Positions 10,590 through 22,360 of a stretch of DNA of 64,000 nt are shown one piece after another. The DNA lies in assembly GCF_964204645.1 (NCBI RefSeq), contig NW_027437464.1, positions 17,001-81,000 of the forward strand, in the 5' to 3' direction. The position numbers and the translations under genes were made by a program. Every line of letters begins with the position of its first letter. Positions within the stretch are counted from its first letter, which is position 1. The stretch is from Tubulanus polymorphus. Taxonomy: Eukaryota > Nemertea > Palaeonemertea > Tubulaniformes > Tubulanidae. Below the pieces are notes generated by a model. The model did no database searches, had not been told where the DNA came from, and saw nothing but the letters and a program-made list of their open reading frames with translations.

Positions 10590-12417
10590 CAATGTCGGTC
10601 GATGTCGGTCCTCGCGTTGAGAACGGACAACAGTGCTTAATTCAGTGAACTCCCTACACAAACGTTATCGGTCGTTGTCGGCCCTCGTGTTGAGGACACT
10701 AGACTCGTCTTTCCCACGCGAACAATGTCGAGAGACGTCGGTTCCCGCGTTGAGAACCGAACGGCGGCATTCTCTTAAGCGAACGTGAACGGTAGACACG
10801 TCTCTATCGCACAAACGATGTCAAGCGATGTCGGTTCTCTCGTTGAGGATCGAACAGCGGCGCCTCCTTAGCGAGCTTCTCGCACGATCGATCTCGGTCC
10901 TCCCGTTGAGGAACGAACAGCGGCGTCTCCCTAGCAAGCCTTTTGCACGATCATAGTCGATCCTCTCGTAGAGGATCGAACAGCGGCGACTCCTTAGCAA
11001 GCTTCTCCTACGATCAATTTGGAGACATCGGTCAACATCGGTCCTCTCGTTGAGGGTCGAACAGCAGCGCGCCATTAGCGAGCATCTCGCACGATCCATG
11101 TCGGTCCTCCCGTTGAGGATCGAACGGCGGCGTCTCCTTAACGAGATTCTCGCACGATCGATGTCGGTCCTCCCGTTGAGGATCGAACAGCGGCGACTCC
11201 TTAGCGAGCTTCTCGCACGATCAATTTGGAGCAACGTCGGTCCTCCTGTTGAGGAACGAACAGCAGCGCGCCCTAAGCGAGCTTCTCGCACGACCGATGT
11301 CGAGCGATGTCGGTCCTCTCGTTGAGGAACGAACAGCGGCGTCTCCTTAACAAGCTTCTCGTACGATCGATCTCGGTCCTCCCGTTGAGGATCGAACAGC
11401 GGCGTCTCCTTAACAAGCTTCTCGTACGATCGATCTCGGTCCTCCCGTTGAGGAACGAACAGCGGCGTCTCCCTAGCAAGCCTTTTGCACGATCAAAGTC
11501 GAGCGAAGTCAGTCCTCTCATTGAGGATCGAACAGCGGCGACTCCTTAGCGAGCTTCTCGCACGATCAATTTAGAGCAACATCGGTCCTCTCATTGAGGG
11601 TCGAACAGCAGCGCGCCATTGGCGAGCATCTCGCACGATCGCTGTCGGTCCTCCCGTTGAGGATCGAACAGCTGCGTCTCCTTAACGAGCTTCTCGCACG
11701 ATCGATGTCGGTCCTCCCGTTGAGGATCGAACAGCGGTGTCTCTTTAGCGAGCCTTTCGCACGATCGATGTCGGTCCTCCCGTTGAGGATCGAACAGCGG
11801 CGTCTCCTTAGCGAGCTTCTCGCACGATCAATTTGGAGCAACGTCGATCCTCCCGTTGAGGAACGAACAGCAGCGCGCCCTTAGCGAGCTTCGCGCACGA
11901 CCGATGTCGAGCGATGTCGGTCCTCTCGTTGAGGGTCGAACAGCAACGCCCCTTAGCGAGCTTCTCGCACGATCGATGTCGATCCTCTCGTTGAGGGTCG
12001 AACAGCAGCGCCCCCTTAGCGAGCTTCTCGCACGATTGATGTCGAGCGATGTCGGTCCTCTCGTTGAGGAACGAACAGTAGCGCGCCCTTAGCGAGCTTC
12101 TCGCACGACCGATGTCGGTCCTCTCGTTGAGGGTCGAACAGCAGCGCGCCCTTAGCGAGCTTCTCGCACGACCGATGCGAGTGATGTCGATCCTCTCGTT
12201 GAGGGTCGAACAGCAGCGCCCCTTAGCGAGCCTCTCGCACGATCGATGTCGATCCTCTCGTTGAGGGTCGAACAGCAGCGCCCCTTAGCGAGCTTCTCGC
12301 ACGATCGATGTCGATCCTCTCGTTGAGGGACAAACAGCAGCGCCCCCTTAGCGAGCTTCTCGCACGATCGATGTCGAGGGATGTCGGTCCTCTCGTTGAG
12401 GAACGAACAGTAGCGAC
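10590..12417 (+). repeat. CpG-rich 63-bp minisatellite (copy A)
   Basis: There are more than 20 units of about 63 bp, some extended by ~12 bp. Each contains 'ctcgcacgatcgatgtcggt', 'gttgagg(a/g)tcgaacagc' and 'cttagcgagc'. The array is much richer in GC and CpG than the AT-rich surroundings. Because both 63 and 12 are multiples of three, long open frames run on both strands and encode 21-residue repeats; I do not regard these as genes. Copy B has one more unit (+63 bp). Confidence 0.9.
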
Positions 12418-13860
12418 TATTTCAGCGGACGTGTACGGTGGACACGCCAGCACACTCCGCCTTGGAAGACTCCAACTCCTGCTCCTGAGAACTAGAGATT
12501 AAAATAAAAAGCATAGACTGATAGAATATGCCAGTAGTTTTATTACGACTGTCTCCCCGAACAACCAGTTTTCGACTGGCTAAACAACTCTGGAAGACGA
12601 CTCCCCTCTGCCTGCGGACTACCATCCGGACCCAAGATGGCAGCACCATCCAATACCCGACTGTACAAGTTAAACTACCTACCACATAAACACTCAGCCG
12701 TATACGACACGTTACTAGATCTTGGTCTTATATTTCCCAATAAAATCAACTTAAGGTCTTAAGTTCCAAGTTAGTCTGAATACCAGTCGTTGTTACCGAA
12801 TACCGGTTCCCTACAACCAACGACTAGGTACTAGACCAGTTCCAAGTGGGCTAAAAAGATATGGAATAACTAAACTGATTTACCATCGGTTGCGGCAAGC
12901 TGACTCATAGGCCTATCTGTCATAAGACTCTCCATGTGGTTCAACTGCGGATTGATTGGAATCTTCCACACGACTTGTAGGCTTATCGAATTACTTTATA
13001 GGCCTAAAGCAATTGAGTAGTAGCTAAAATATATACATGATCAGGGATGAAAACGGCCCATACTGAAAAAGTTGGAAAATAGGCCTAATGGAAAAAAAAT
13101 TTTTTGGGAAACAAAAATCAGTAACTTTTAGCCAAAAATCTTACTTTCTTTTGGTCAAAATGTCAATAGTTTGGGCTTGAATTACAGCCGCTCTTTGAAT
13201 GAGATGCCATATTGGTTTCTCCGACTCCACAGTTGTGCTAACTACTGCCAAAAGCCGGCTTAGGGAGCACTCCTAACTACGGAGCACTCCGATGTGAATC
13301 CTTAGTTATGCCATCCAATATAAGCCTAAAAGTTCCACCATAGACCTAGGCCTATCTCTTCACAATCACACCCCCAAGATAAATTGGCTGTGACTGTGTT
13401 GGACTACCGGTGCCGACCTGATTACACCTGCGGTAGGCCTAAAAGCCTGAATTAAAATATCATGCCAAACGAACGAAATCAAGAGTAAAAGTCGCCCCAA
13501 ATATGTCCGGTTTGTTTAGGCCTACTACGGTCCATGGGTGTATTGTTTGGCAACTGTTCAGTGACATAGAATTGGCCTACTGAATTGAATTATTCAAAGA
13601 ACATTCAATGAATCTATTGTTAACGTTAGGCTAGTTAACGATAGCCTAACCTGTCAGTGGTTTAGTTTCACGATCGGATATTTTCACAAACCACACGTTG
13701 ATATAAGCCCATCCGATTATAAAAAGCTTACCACCGACGATTAGGTAACTAACTCAGTTGATACGAGCAAAAAGATTTCATTTATCAATAGTACTTACCC
13801 AACAAGCCGTGCATAAACGCTAAACATAATTCCGAATCGAAACGACGATAATGGCCGCCA
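12418..13860. other. Duplicated low-copy sequence, no gene seen
   Basis: The segment joins the minisatellite to the CCAAT repeat. It holds AATAAA-like sites near 12,503, scattered TAGGCCTA palindromes and P-element-like tail sequence at 12,840-12,960. A minus-strand open frame at 12,422-12,685 has no recognisable motif. It is repeated almost unchanged at 42,127-43,569. Confidence 0.5.
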
Positions 13861-13880
13861 CGTTGATGTGATCCTTGAAT

Positions 13881-13985
13881 CTGATTGGTCGAGTCATACG
13901 AATCAATCTGATTGGTCGATAGATATATATCAAATCTGATTGGTCGAATCATACATAACGTTTCCGGAGTTCACCACCAGAGGGG
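13881..13985 (-). promoter_or_regulatory. 27-bp CCAAT-box repeat with a CTCF-like site
   Basis: CTGATTGGTCGA occurs at 13,881, 13,908 and 13,935, exactly 27 bp apart. ATTGG is the reverse of the NF-Y CCAAT box. Just upstream is 'aatggccgcca' (YY1-like). At 13,974-13,985 CCACCAGAGGGG matches 11 of 12 positions of the CTCF core CCASYAGRKGGC. No coding exon is visible beside it. Promoter or insulator use is inferred; the same block is at 43,590-43,694. Confidence 0.4.
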
Positions 13986-14168
13986 TGTTGTGTCGCTACT
14001 CAACGACCCAATATGCGTTTCTGCCACATACGATATAATAATGTATGGGTGCTAACCACATCAGCTAAATAATTGGGGCCAAAATTATTGGGTCCTAGTC
14101 CCAATAGATAGAAAATGACCCAATACGACAGAGAGGCCCCAATACTCCGAGTCTCAGAATCACGCATG

Positions 14169-14191
14169 TCCCGATAAGTTGGCGTTTATAA

Positions 14192-14253
<62 letters not shown>

Positions 14254-14276
14254 TTAAAAACGCCCACTTAACGGGA
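14169..14276. repeat. (TA)n tract flanked by inverted arms
   Basis: A (TA)n run at about 14,195-14,252 is flanked by 'tcccgataagttggcgttt' (14,169-14,187) and its near-complement ending 'cgcccacttaacggga' (14,257-14,276). Together they can form a long hairpin or cruciform. The duplication ends inside this structure: copy B keeps the left arm and a longer (TA)n but not the right arm. Confidence 0.7.
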
Positions 14277-15765
14277 CTTACATATGAGACCTGCAAATCG
14301 GGCCCTAGTAGAAGGGCATGTTTTTGAGCTACCAATGAAAGTCAAATCGGTATAAAACCACCTGAAGAGACGATGTATCACTTCAGTTAGTCGATGTATT
14401 GCTTTCCCTTTATGAAAATGACTTTTCCTTTCAGACCGATTTTTTGGGCCTGTCCCCGTAATCCCTTTGGGTCTTTAACCCTTTCACACCTAAAATTTTT
14501 TATTAAAAAAAAAATATTAAATTTCCGTTAAATCATCATCAAGCTAACCATAACACCCCCGGCAGCTATCGAAATGAACAGATTACATATTCTATTGCAG
14601 TTTACAAAATTACTCGGCCAATTTAAAAGGAAAGATGGTATCATTATCTTAGCCTTAGAGATCCTTAGACCAACGAAATGATTAATGATGAACTAGTTAA
14701 TTTTGGGCTTGGGTAATCTAAATAAAATGCCGCTGACACATAATGCAAGATTGCTGAGAATTCACAAATTGTTAGTAGAGGCTAAATTTGTCACGTAAGA
14801 AAATCATATCGTGACGTTGGCATACAATGGTGCGCGCCGATTGGCCGTTCCGTCACGCAAATGCTTTAAAGGTGCGGCCGGAACTGCATCCGAAAATCTG
14901 CATCCCAATTGTATCTCATTTTGGAGTTGTGTCATGCAGATATATGTAGCCTATATACTTTAGTGTTACCCCTTTATCCTGATGCTGTTTCATTGTTTGA
15001 GGCCATATTTTATACGGAAATATTATTTTGCAATTAAATGGAGTGATAATTATTTAGATCGTAACTTTTCTGCTTTCTTTTTCTTCTATTTCGTTTTTCA
15101 TTGGTCATCGTTCGTATCAAAGCTTGCTCAATTCGAATCGGTCTATCCCAGCTTGAAGCCAAAATAGATGCTGGTTCAGTCGGATTAATTTGTTTTTTCA
15201 CCCATTTTAAGAAAATTTGACTATATCGAACGTGCAGGTACCTGGATCCAGGAAATCTCTATTTTTGTGACGGTACCGAATTGGCTGCAACGTGATTCCA
15301 TTGCAGTTTTGATTCATTCATCGCTGATTTTGTAATACAGTCTGGAACAATTCTAGAGGCCAAATGCTCACGGTACTAACAGTGCTCACAGTTGATACTT
15401 TTTACTGATTCAAGGGGACCACAGACTTGTCAGTTTAAAACCAGTAACCATGGGTAGTGTATAAACATATGATTAAACATTATTTTTTCCAACAAATTTA
15501 CAAAATTTTACTGTGTGCAATGGAGAAATGCAACAATTATTGTGAGTACATTATTGCCTTTCATTTTTCGTTAAATTTTAACATCTGGATAAGTGCAAAA
15601 AGTGCAAATATTGAAGTAATGCTCTCTAATAATATGATTTGTTGATAGGATCATGTATCCGTAGTCGCGATAGCTTTAAATTAGATGAAAGTGGCAGAAA
15701 TCCCTTAAAATAAGTGCAATATCATCAATATCAATATAATATCGATATCATCGAGCCAGATTCAT
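14277..15765. other. Spacer, no gene seen
   Basis: AT-rich DNA with only short open frames (for example 14,982-15,167 and 15,457-15,645) that lack recognisable motifs. No repeat shared with the rest of the window was seen. Confidence 0.4.
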
Positions 15766-15802
15766 CTTACGAAAATGGTACACTTGTAATTGTAAATGAA
15801 AA

Positions 15803-16047
15803 TACACGTGTAAAATTGGCCCAATTTTACACGTGTACTTTATCCCAATTACACGTGTACTTCATCCAAATTACACGTGTACTTCATCCTAACTACACGT
15901 GTACTTCATCCTAATTACACGTGTACTTCATCCAAATTAAACGTGTACTTCATCCTAACTACACGTGTAGTTCATCCTTATTACACGTGTATTTCATCCA
16001 ATATTACACGTGTCTTACACGTGTACTTCATGCTAAACACATGTGTC
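15803..16047. repeat. Left subterminal ACACGTGT array
   Basis: About eleven copies of ACACGTGT or close variants occur, most in a 22-bp tandem unit 'acacgtgtacttcatccaaa'. The first two are joined as a 35-bp palindrome (15,803-15,837, one central C). ACACGTGT contains the E-box CACGTG. The arrangement resembles subterminal transposase-binding arrays, which is inferred. Confidence 0.85.
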
Positions 16048-16479
16048 TTTGATTGCCATTTTTTGTTGAATTCAAATCAAACCACCATGTGAGGAAATCT
16101 CCTTAATCTATGTGCTGTTTAGAATGAACACTCAAGAGATTCACATTTTCCATACTAACTGATTTATTCATCTTCATAAATTTTATAAATTTTTGAGTAA
16201 TTGCATGTCTTATGTTGGCCTCTTTTGCACCCTTCTCCTTTCGACATTGTTCTGAAATGATAACCATTTGAAAAAAATTAAGCAAAAGTATACAATGATT
16301 TCTTTACGAGGATAAATAAATCAACTTCAGCTGCTTGGGATGATGATTAAATTATATAGCTTTTTCTAACAGTCTTCTGCATATAACAGCTTTTCACTCT
16401 TAATGACTTGATTTTAAGCCATATGGTGAAATGCTTGACAATCTGGAAATTTCAATGTTCAACGCCACCTGATGAAAAA

Positions 16480-17284
16480 CAAGGGGTCTAGGGACACCAT
16501 GCCCGTACGGTTACGAATGCTAAACAATCAACATAATGAAATAGAAACAGGACATTGAAACTCACCACAATCATAGAACATGTCACAAGCTACAATTTTA
16601 CAATTGATCGATGTTATAATGTATTCATAGGTACCAAAATAAATTAGACAAATTGTATATAATTCAATACTCAACTCCCCCTGGTGGTGAGAACAAAAAC
16701 CTGGGTAACCCCAATTCCACATGAGGTGAATACTACAACAGTGGTAACAATTATCAAATATCAAGACTATAAGTCAAAACCTGTCGATATTTTCCTTCAA
16801 AAACCTTCTTTTATCTACGAATGAGAACTGATGACACCAAGATGGCTGCCAAATGTGTCATGCTTGACTGATCGAAAAATCTGTCTCGTATGTTTTAGAT
16901 TGTTAAGAAATGTATACCCATCTCAAATTTCAAAGAAAAATTGCAAACCATTAGGCAGCTACAAGGCAAAAATGACCTTTTTGGGTACAAAAAAGGTCAC
17001 ATGATGGCCATCTTGTGTCAAGATGGCCATCTTCATCTTCAAAATCTCCTTTGAAAACTTCAAAAAATTGCATAAGTGATGATTTTGGGGAACGAAAATG
17101 GCCAATGCAGTTGGCCATCTTGATTCGGACCAGTTTTGGGCTGAAGACATGTCTAGGATAGATATGTGTGTAACTTAAATATCAAGAGTATTAAAACTTC
17201 CCAAAATACTGGATTCCATCTACAGACGAACAAAGGGTGAATGCAATAGCCCGCTTGCTTGGACTTACGTCTCAAATGGGCTAA
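16480..17284 (+). mobile_element. Old, diverged P-type element
   Basis: It begins 'aaggggtctagggacacc' and ends '…aaatgggctaaa', with recognisable ~155-bp core phrases ('ctcaccacaatcatagaaca', 'actccccctggtgg') and 'caccaagatggctgcc'. It is far more diverged than P1-P3, so it marks an earlier burst of the same family. Confidence 0.55.
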
Positions 17285-19764
17285 AGCTGGGGACACATAA
17301 GGCAATTTCGTCGAGCACTTAAGTTGTGCAACGAAATCGTCGGTAAAATCACCTAGTTTGTCAGGGTCTGCGCCGACTGAATCGCCCGAATCCAACACGT
17401 CCTGCGACTGAATCACCCAACGCATCAGGCCACGGTGATTGTTCGCCTTGAGCGCCATATTAAACGTTAAACCCTCCCCTTTTCTGACCAAGTGCCCCGT
17501 TTGAATCACAGGTGAAAAATTCCACCCTATGATCAAAGTGCACAAACCCCATAGCCTACAACCGTTTCACACAGGGAGACCTGTATTGACTAGTGCCCTT
17601 TTCATAAGAGCTGAACCCTCGTTCTTCCAGCTTGGATCCGCCCCTGTAAAACAACAACAAATGAATGCTAGCCATTATATATTGAATTCATGTACTTACG
17701 TATTATTTAGCTGACCCGGTTTGGGTCCAACTTTTTTCCTCATGGAAGACTTTCATTGCGTCACATCCAGTCCAATGCCTTGACAATTAGTTCTTCTTTT
17801 AAATGAGTGGACAACAGCATGCATGCACCCAACAGTATTAGGTTTTCCGACTAATCAGCGTATGGCAGCAGCTGTTGTATCATCCAATAGTGAGTAGGCA
17901 TCCTAAAATGAGAAGAATTTACAATGCTTACGCTATAATCTTTACTAAAACTATTCCGACGCTCATATAATATATAATGTAAATACCTGATTTTCATCAC
18001 GCTGTCGTTGTTGAGAAATCAGTGGAGAATTGAAGGCTCTCTCGCGCTAACATCGTTTTCCAACAATCCCCCAGTGGACACATTTTTAAGCCAAAAAAAC
18101 GGGAATTCCAATTTTATAGTGTCTGTCCTTGGATCAATTCTTATTGGTGTAGACCCTATAAAGTTTGAAAAAAAATGGTCAAGAATTGATTGCACTAACG
18201 TCGTTTTTGCCCCCAGTCGAAACTCCGACAGCGACCTAATTTCATGTCCAGCATACAAGTTTAATGGCGATGATGGGCGCACAACAAAATCTAAATGACC
18301 CTGCAGTTTTTAGATTGGATGCATAAACACCAAAGACACTCCGTTTTTATCCCTCACAATTGGAATGATCATTTACAATTTTTTCACTGGACATTCAATC
18401 ATTTAAGGCCTACTAATACTATGCTAACTAATTCAAATTCAATTAAATACTAGGTCATGTTGCTTTTCATTCCAATAAACATATTCTTTTAGTGACCTAT
18501 AAACCTTTACTTTACTACATAACAATAATCATACCTGAACAATCCACAACGCGTCCTTTATACGCGGGATAATAATAAATGGCCTTCGACTTTTTTGTTC
18601 TTCCACTTCCATTCTTCCAATCCATTCTAATGAATCTAATTCAATGATCCATTCAATGATCCATTCAATGATCCACTATGTGTTTGACCTCAAACAAAGA
18701 AACAGTGTCACTTTCGGCCCAGTTGTCAATGATCCCCTTTTATGGACTGATTGTCATCCATTATTGCGTTTTGCAATCATTATGAGAATAGAATAGATCG
18801 TGAAAACCTGTGAAAACGTGTTGCTTAACAATGGCAATATGGCTGCCACCGCGCAGGGGTGCTTGGGAGTTTAATTGAAATAAATTATTTAATTATTAAT
18901 AAGTTTTATGTCTGCATTTTAGTTCAATTAGAATTAAAACATAATCGTGTTAAGTGATATTTAATTAGCAAAAATTACTTATACTAAGGGTTATTATGAA
19001 GCTAAGGCAAAATCAATTAAGTAAATTGAAAATAACGATTCAGTGAAGAAATGACGATCATTTTAATATACGCTGTATTATAAAAATAGACAAAAAGGTG
19101 CATGAATAAGGCCTCTAACTATTTAATTCAACATTTAGATGAGATTATTTTGTCTAGGTTGTTTTTCTGTTCATGAAAACCATTTATCTAGAGCTCGTCA
19201 GTTCGTCAGTGAGGTTTTCATTTTGGTAGTGTTCCAAAATGGAAGACAAGTAACACAAAGATGCGCTTTTTAGTGGAAAATTACCCGTAAATATCGATAT
19301 ACACCAACCGAATTCGTCTTTTGCAAGCATGGAGTTTGAAAAAGAAAATTGCAAGTAAAAAGGCCAGTGAAAATACGCGAGTAGGCCTACATGTTAAACA
19401 TTTGAAGGTAAGATCATTTTAAATGTAAGCAAATCAAATTGACTTTATTGGTCCTTATCAATATCAATAAACATGTATATTATTGGTTTGACAGTTCAAT
19501 AAAGTTGACAGGACAAACAAGAGACATGGAGAATTATGCAATTGAATAGGTCAATTGTTTAGTTTAATGTTAATGTTGTTAGTTAATCTTTTAATCCAGG
19601 TCCGATCTGGTATGTTATGCATGAGGTTTACTGTTCATCGCAACAATAGGCTACAAAATCGCTAGCTGGAAATAAACCTACGTCGTATAGGCCTACTGTA
19701 GCCTTAAGTTCTATATGGGTTTTATTTGGGAATAATTTAATCTCAAATTACTTTTTGTTTTGTA
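17285..19764. other. Interior of the 5.3-kb element, nothing recognised
   Basis: A minus-strand open frame at 17,153-17,545 spans the end of the P-type repeat and a stretch starting 'gctggggacacataaggc'; its product matches nothing I know. At 18,640-18,675 'ttcaatgatcca' is repeated three times. Overlapping open frames on both strands at 18,008-18,298 have no recognisable motif. Confidence 0.35.
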
Positions 19765-19783
19765 GATGGTAATATGTTGCTAA

Positions 19784-20179
19784 ATGATGGACATTTCGAT
19801 TTTTCAAGAAGTGGATTTTGAGAATCTGGAAGATTTAAGAATTGAAAATGGCCACAATCCACCAATAATGCAGACAATGGTTATGACAACGTAAGTTAGT
19901 AATACAGTGCCTTATGACTAAAAATGCAATCTTAATTGCCAATCTACTCATCCGATATGAACTTGACCAATCACAAAAATGTTTAATCTGTTTTGCACCC
20001 ACAGCTCATTGATGGAAATAGATGATCCTCTCCACACAAATGCTGAGGTGAACCATCGTGGGGCTGTTACTACTATTATGGCGTTCTCCCTCAAAGCTGG
20101 AACCACATCAACTGTTTTGACTGGATTGTTGGATCAGTTGAATTTACTGTTACTGAGAAGCGGTTCTACGCAGTTCTAA
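19784..20179 (+). pseudogene. Possible two-exon gene fragment
   Basis: A polypyrimidine tract and AG at 19,764 are followed by an exon with ATG at 19,784, ending at 19,890 with donor GTAAGT. A second exon begins at 20,005 after 'tttgcacccacag' and keeps the frame (phase 2) to a stop at 20,177-20,179. The product is about 93 residues with an acidic start (MMDISIFQEVDFENLEDL). From about 20,060 a different frame is also open, through '…CFDWIVGSVEFTVTEKRFY…', and looks more protein-like, so a frameshift may be present. I do not recognise the family. It may be the remains of this element's gene. Confidence 0.25.
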
Positions 20180-20889
20180 TTACCCTATTTTCAAAAGATT
20201 TTCTCTATGTCCGGAGGTGAACAAATATTACTGCCCCGTATATAAGACATTATTCAAAAAACTGCAGGTATGATACAAATGTTCATTATGTGTTATACAG
20301 TATGATAAGGCAACATTAGAGGAAAAAGGACATTTTTTTGTGTACATGCCCGTTAATGAACAACTGAAAAGACTCCTCGGCTAAGAAGAGCTAGCTAGCA
20401 AAATTAATGAATGGGCCTACAAGGAAAGCAGAACACTTCGAGCTGGTGACAGCAATATATTCAACATTTTTCATAAATAACATTGTAATTCGGGGCTTGG
20501 GCAGTCCCCTAAGCCTCTAGTTATCTTGATAATAAATGAAAAATATCCAAAATTTTTTGTTCAGATCATGATTTTTGTGAAACAGTTTTTGGATTTATTC
20601 AAGGGGCAACAAAGACATGTGCTTCATTCATACAGGATCCAATCTAGTCAATACAGGACAAACAACATGACTTTTTTGACACGGCATCCTGGAAAAAACT
20701 ACTAAATGAGGATCAAATAATTAAAAAGACAGGAGATTCCTTCAATTTCTCAAACATTACATGCACAATCTTACTTTTAATAAAATCATGTGAAGCTAAA
20801 TGATGTAATTACAAATTTTATTGCAGATTACAAAAGTGACCAATTATGAGAAACAAGGTACATGTATAATTTTTTAGCCTAGTACATGC

Positions 20890-21042
20890 ATCCAGATTGC
20901 ACGTGTATTTCAGAAGCCACATATGAATTTACACGTGTTTTTAAAATACACGTCATAAGTTACACGTGTATTTCAAAATACACGTCAAAAGTACACGTGT
21001 AATTTCATATTACACGTGTATTTAGCTAAATACACGTGTACC
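20890..21042. repeat. Right subterminal ACACGTGT array
   Basis: Several TACACGTGTA or TACACGT units alternate in orientation, including a perfect 30-bp palindrome at 21,011-21,040 with centre AGCT. They mirror the left array of the same element. Confidence 0.8.
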
Positions 21043-21053
21043 ATTTTCATAAG

Positions 21054-22360
21054 GGATCCTACCAGGCCTTCGTTATGCGACCGGTTGACGATTTTGTTAT
21101 ACAAATATGCTGTTTCATGTATTGTTCATTTTGATGAAAAAGGTATGGCTGATTTATTAATGGATAGACAAATAAATGAATTTAGACTCGGATATTGCGA
21201 AATAAGTCGACGCTTTCGTAACAAATATATACTCCACACTAATCTGATACAGTATTAGTGGGTCATGTTTTTATACGAAACTGATCCATAGGACCATTAC
21301 ACACACACACATACACACACAGTCCCTCGAATATTGGGTTTTCAATGTGTTATAGCCCATTGCATGCCATTCCACATGATAGATAGAACGACCATTTGAG
21401 ACCTGGGACTCAAGCACCAGCAGAGAATTCGGGGCACGACAGTCCTTATTGGGTCTTGTATAAAACTTAAATAGCATACCGGTATATCGGGTACCCGGTA
21501 TATGATTTCGAGACCAACAGAACGGTTCGTTTCCTTTGTAATAGTCATCTCCATACACCCCCGATACACAACCAGCCTCGCACCCTCCGATACACCACCG
21601 GCCTCGCAAACAGCCGACGCTTTTCAAAAATACCGAACGCGAACGCCTAGCTACTCGATCAGGGACGTGCCACCTACGACCGTAAAGCGACATGCCGCAC
21701 CAATAATTGAATAACCCAAGACGCCATAATAAATGTTATTCTGCATTTAAGGGGGGGGGGAGTATCAAATTAGTCCGAATTGCAAACAGCAGCATTTTGT
21801 TCTGAGGCACAAATACGGTGATATTTAAAGCAGTTGGGATTTTCTGTGTACGGGCCACATGTAACAAAAGAACAAGTTTGAGTTTGGTCATATATGAGCT
21901 GTCCAATTTAAGTTGTTGTAAGCATAGCCCTTTGACAGTGAAATGCCACAATAATAACCACTGAGATAGTCTTAGCTAAAGGATTGCTTAATAGATGTCG
22001 AATAAACACTATAATCCGTGTATACTGTAGATAAATGAAGAAATCCTACACTTCAAATTTAAAATTATACGATCAAATTTATTACTATGAAACCACAGCC
22101 ATCATCAGGTGGAATGACCAGAAAAACAAGTGTTTACGGTAGGCGGCCGCACTGAACCAGGCAGGTTTTTTTCATGAAAGTTGCCCAGTAAACGGATTTA
22201 AACAAATCTAAATCTTCGATCCAATTGAACCATTTGTTTTCGATTTTGATGAAGTTTTGACTCAATAGTATCAATCGTATACCCGGTACCTAAGATGCCA
22301 TTTTCATTACCAGGCGGATCTAGGAAATTTGGAAGAAAAGAAAATGTATTTTTAAAAAAA
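21054..22360. other. Spacer with a (CA)n microsatellite
   Basis: A short (CA)n tract lies at about 21,299-21,321, and a G run at about 21,751-21,760. Overlapping open frames at 21,271-21,714 on both strands have no recognisable motif. No gene was supported. Confidence 0.4.

Larger units (their letters stand above)
1..14252 (+). repeat. Segmental duplication, copy A
   Basis: The same ordered set of repeats recurs in the same orientation at 27,262-44,035. The offset between copies changes stepwise: 27,262, then 27,224 after a 38-bp deletion in B near 27,886, then 29,638-29,646 after the tandem-unit array, and 29,709 after one extra 63-bp minisatellite unit in B. Between steps the sequences are nearly identical with scattered single-base changes, which points to a recent duplication. 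The left end of copy A lies outside the window. The right end falls in a (TA)n tract. An assembly duplication of two haplotypes is a possible alternative, but the differing unit counts and unrelated flanks argue for two real loci. Confidence 0.9.
15766..21053. mobile_element. 5.3-kb element with ACACGTGT-rich inverted ends
   Basis: The left end reads CTTACGAAAATGGTACAC; the right end on the minus strand reads CTTATGAAAATGGTACAC, so 17 of 18 positions match. Clusters of the palindrome ACACGTGT lie inside both ends. I found no clear target duplication ('gattcat' left, 'ggatcct' right), so the exact limits may be off by a few bases. The interior holds a diverged P-type element (16,480-17,284), uncharacterised DNA and one possible two-exon gene fragment at 19,784-20,179. 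No transposase was recognised. Confidence 0.6.

Noticed and set aside
10406-12502. Long Arg/Ser-rich open frames on both strands (also at 40,052-42,211)
   Set aside because: They are translations of a 63-bp minisatellite whose period is a multiple of three. No start context, splice sites or known family support them.
15803-16047. CRISPR-like array (regular 22-bp units)
   Set aside because: The spacers are near-identical, there are no cas genes, and the context is eukaryotic. It is a tandem repeat of palindromic E-boxes in a transposon end.
17153-17545. 130-residue minus-strand open frame as a gene
   Set aside because: It spans the end of an old P-type repeat and uncharacterised DNA, with no recognised motif or splice signal.
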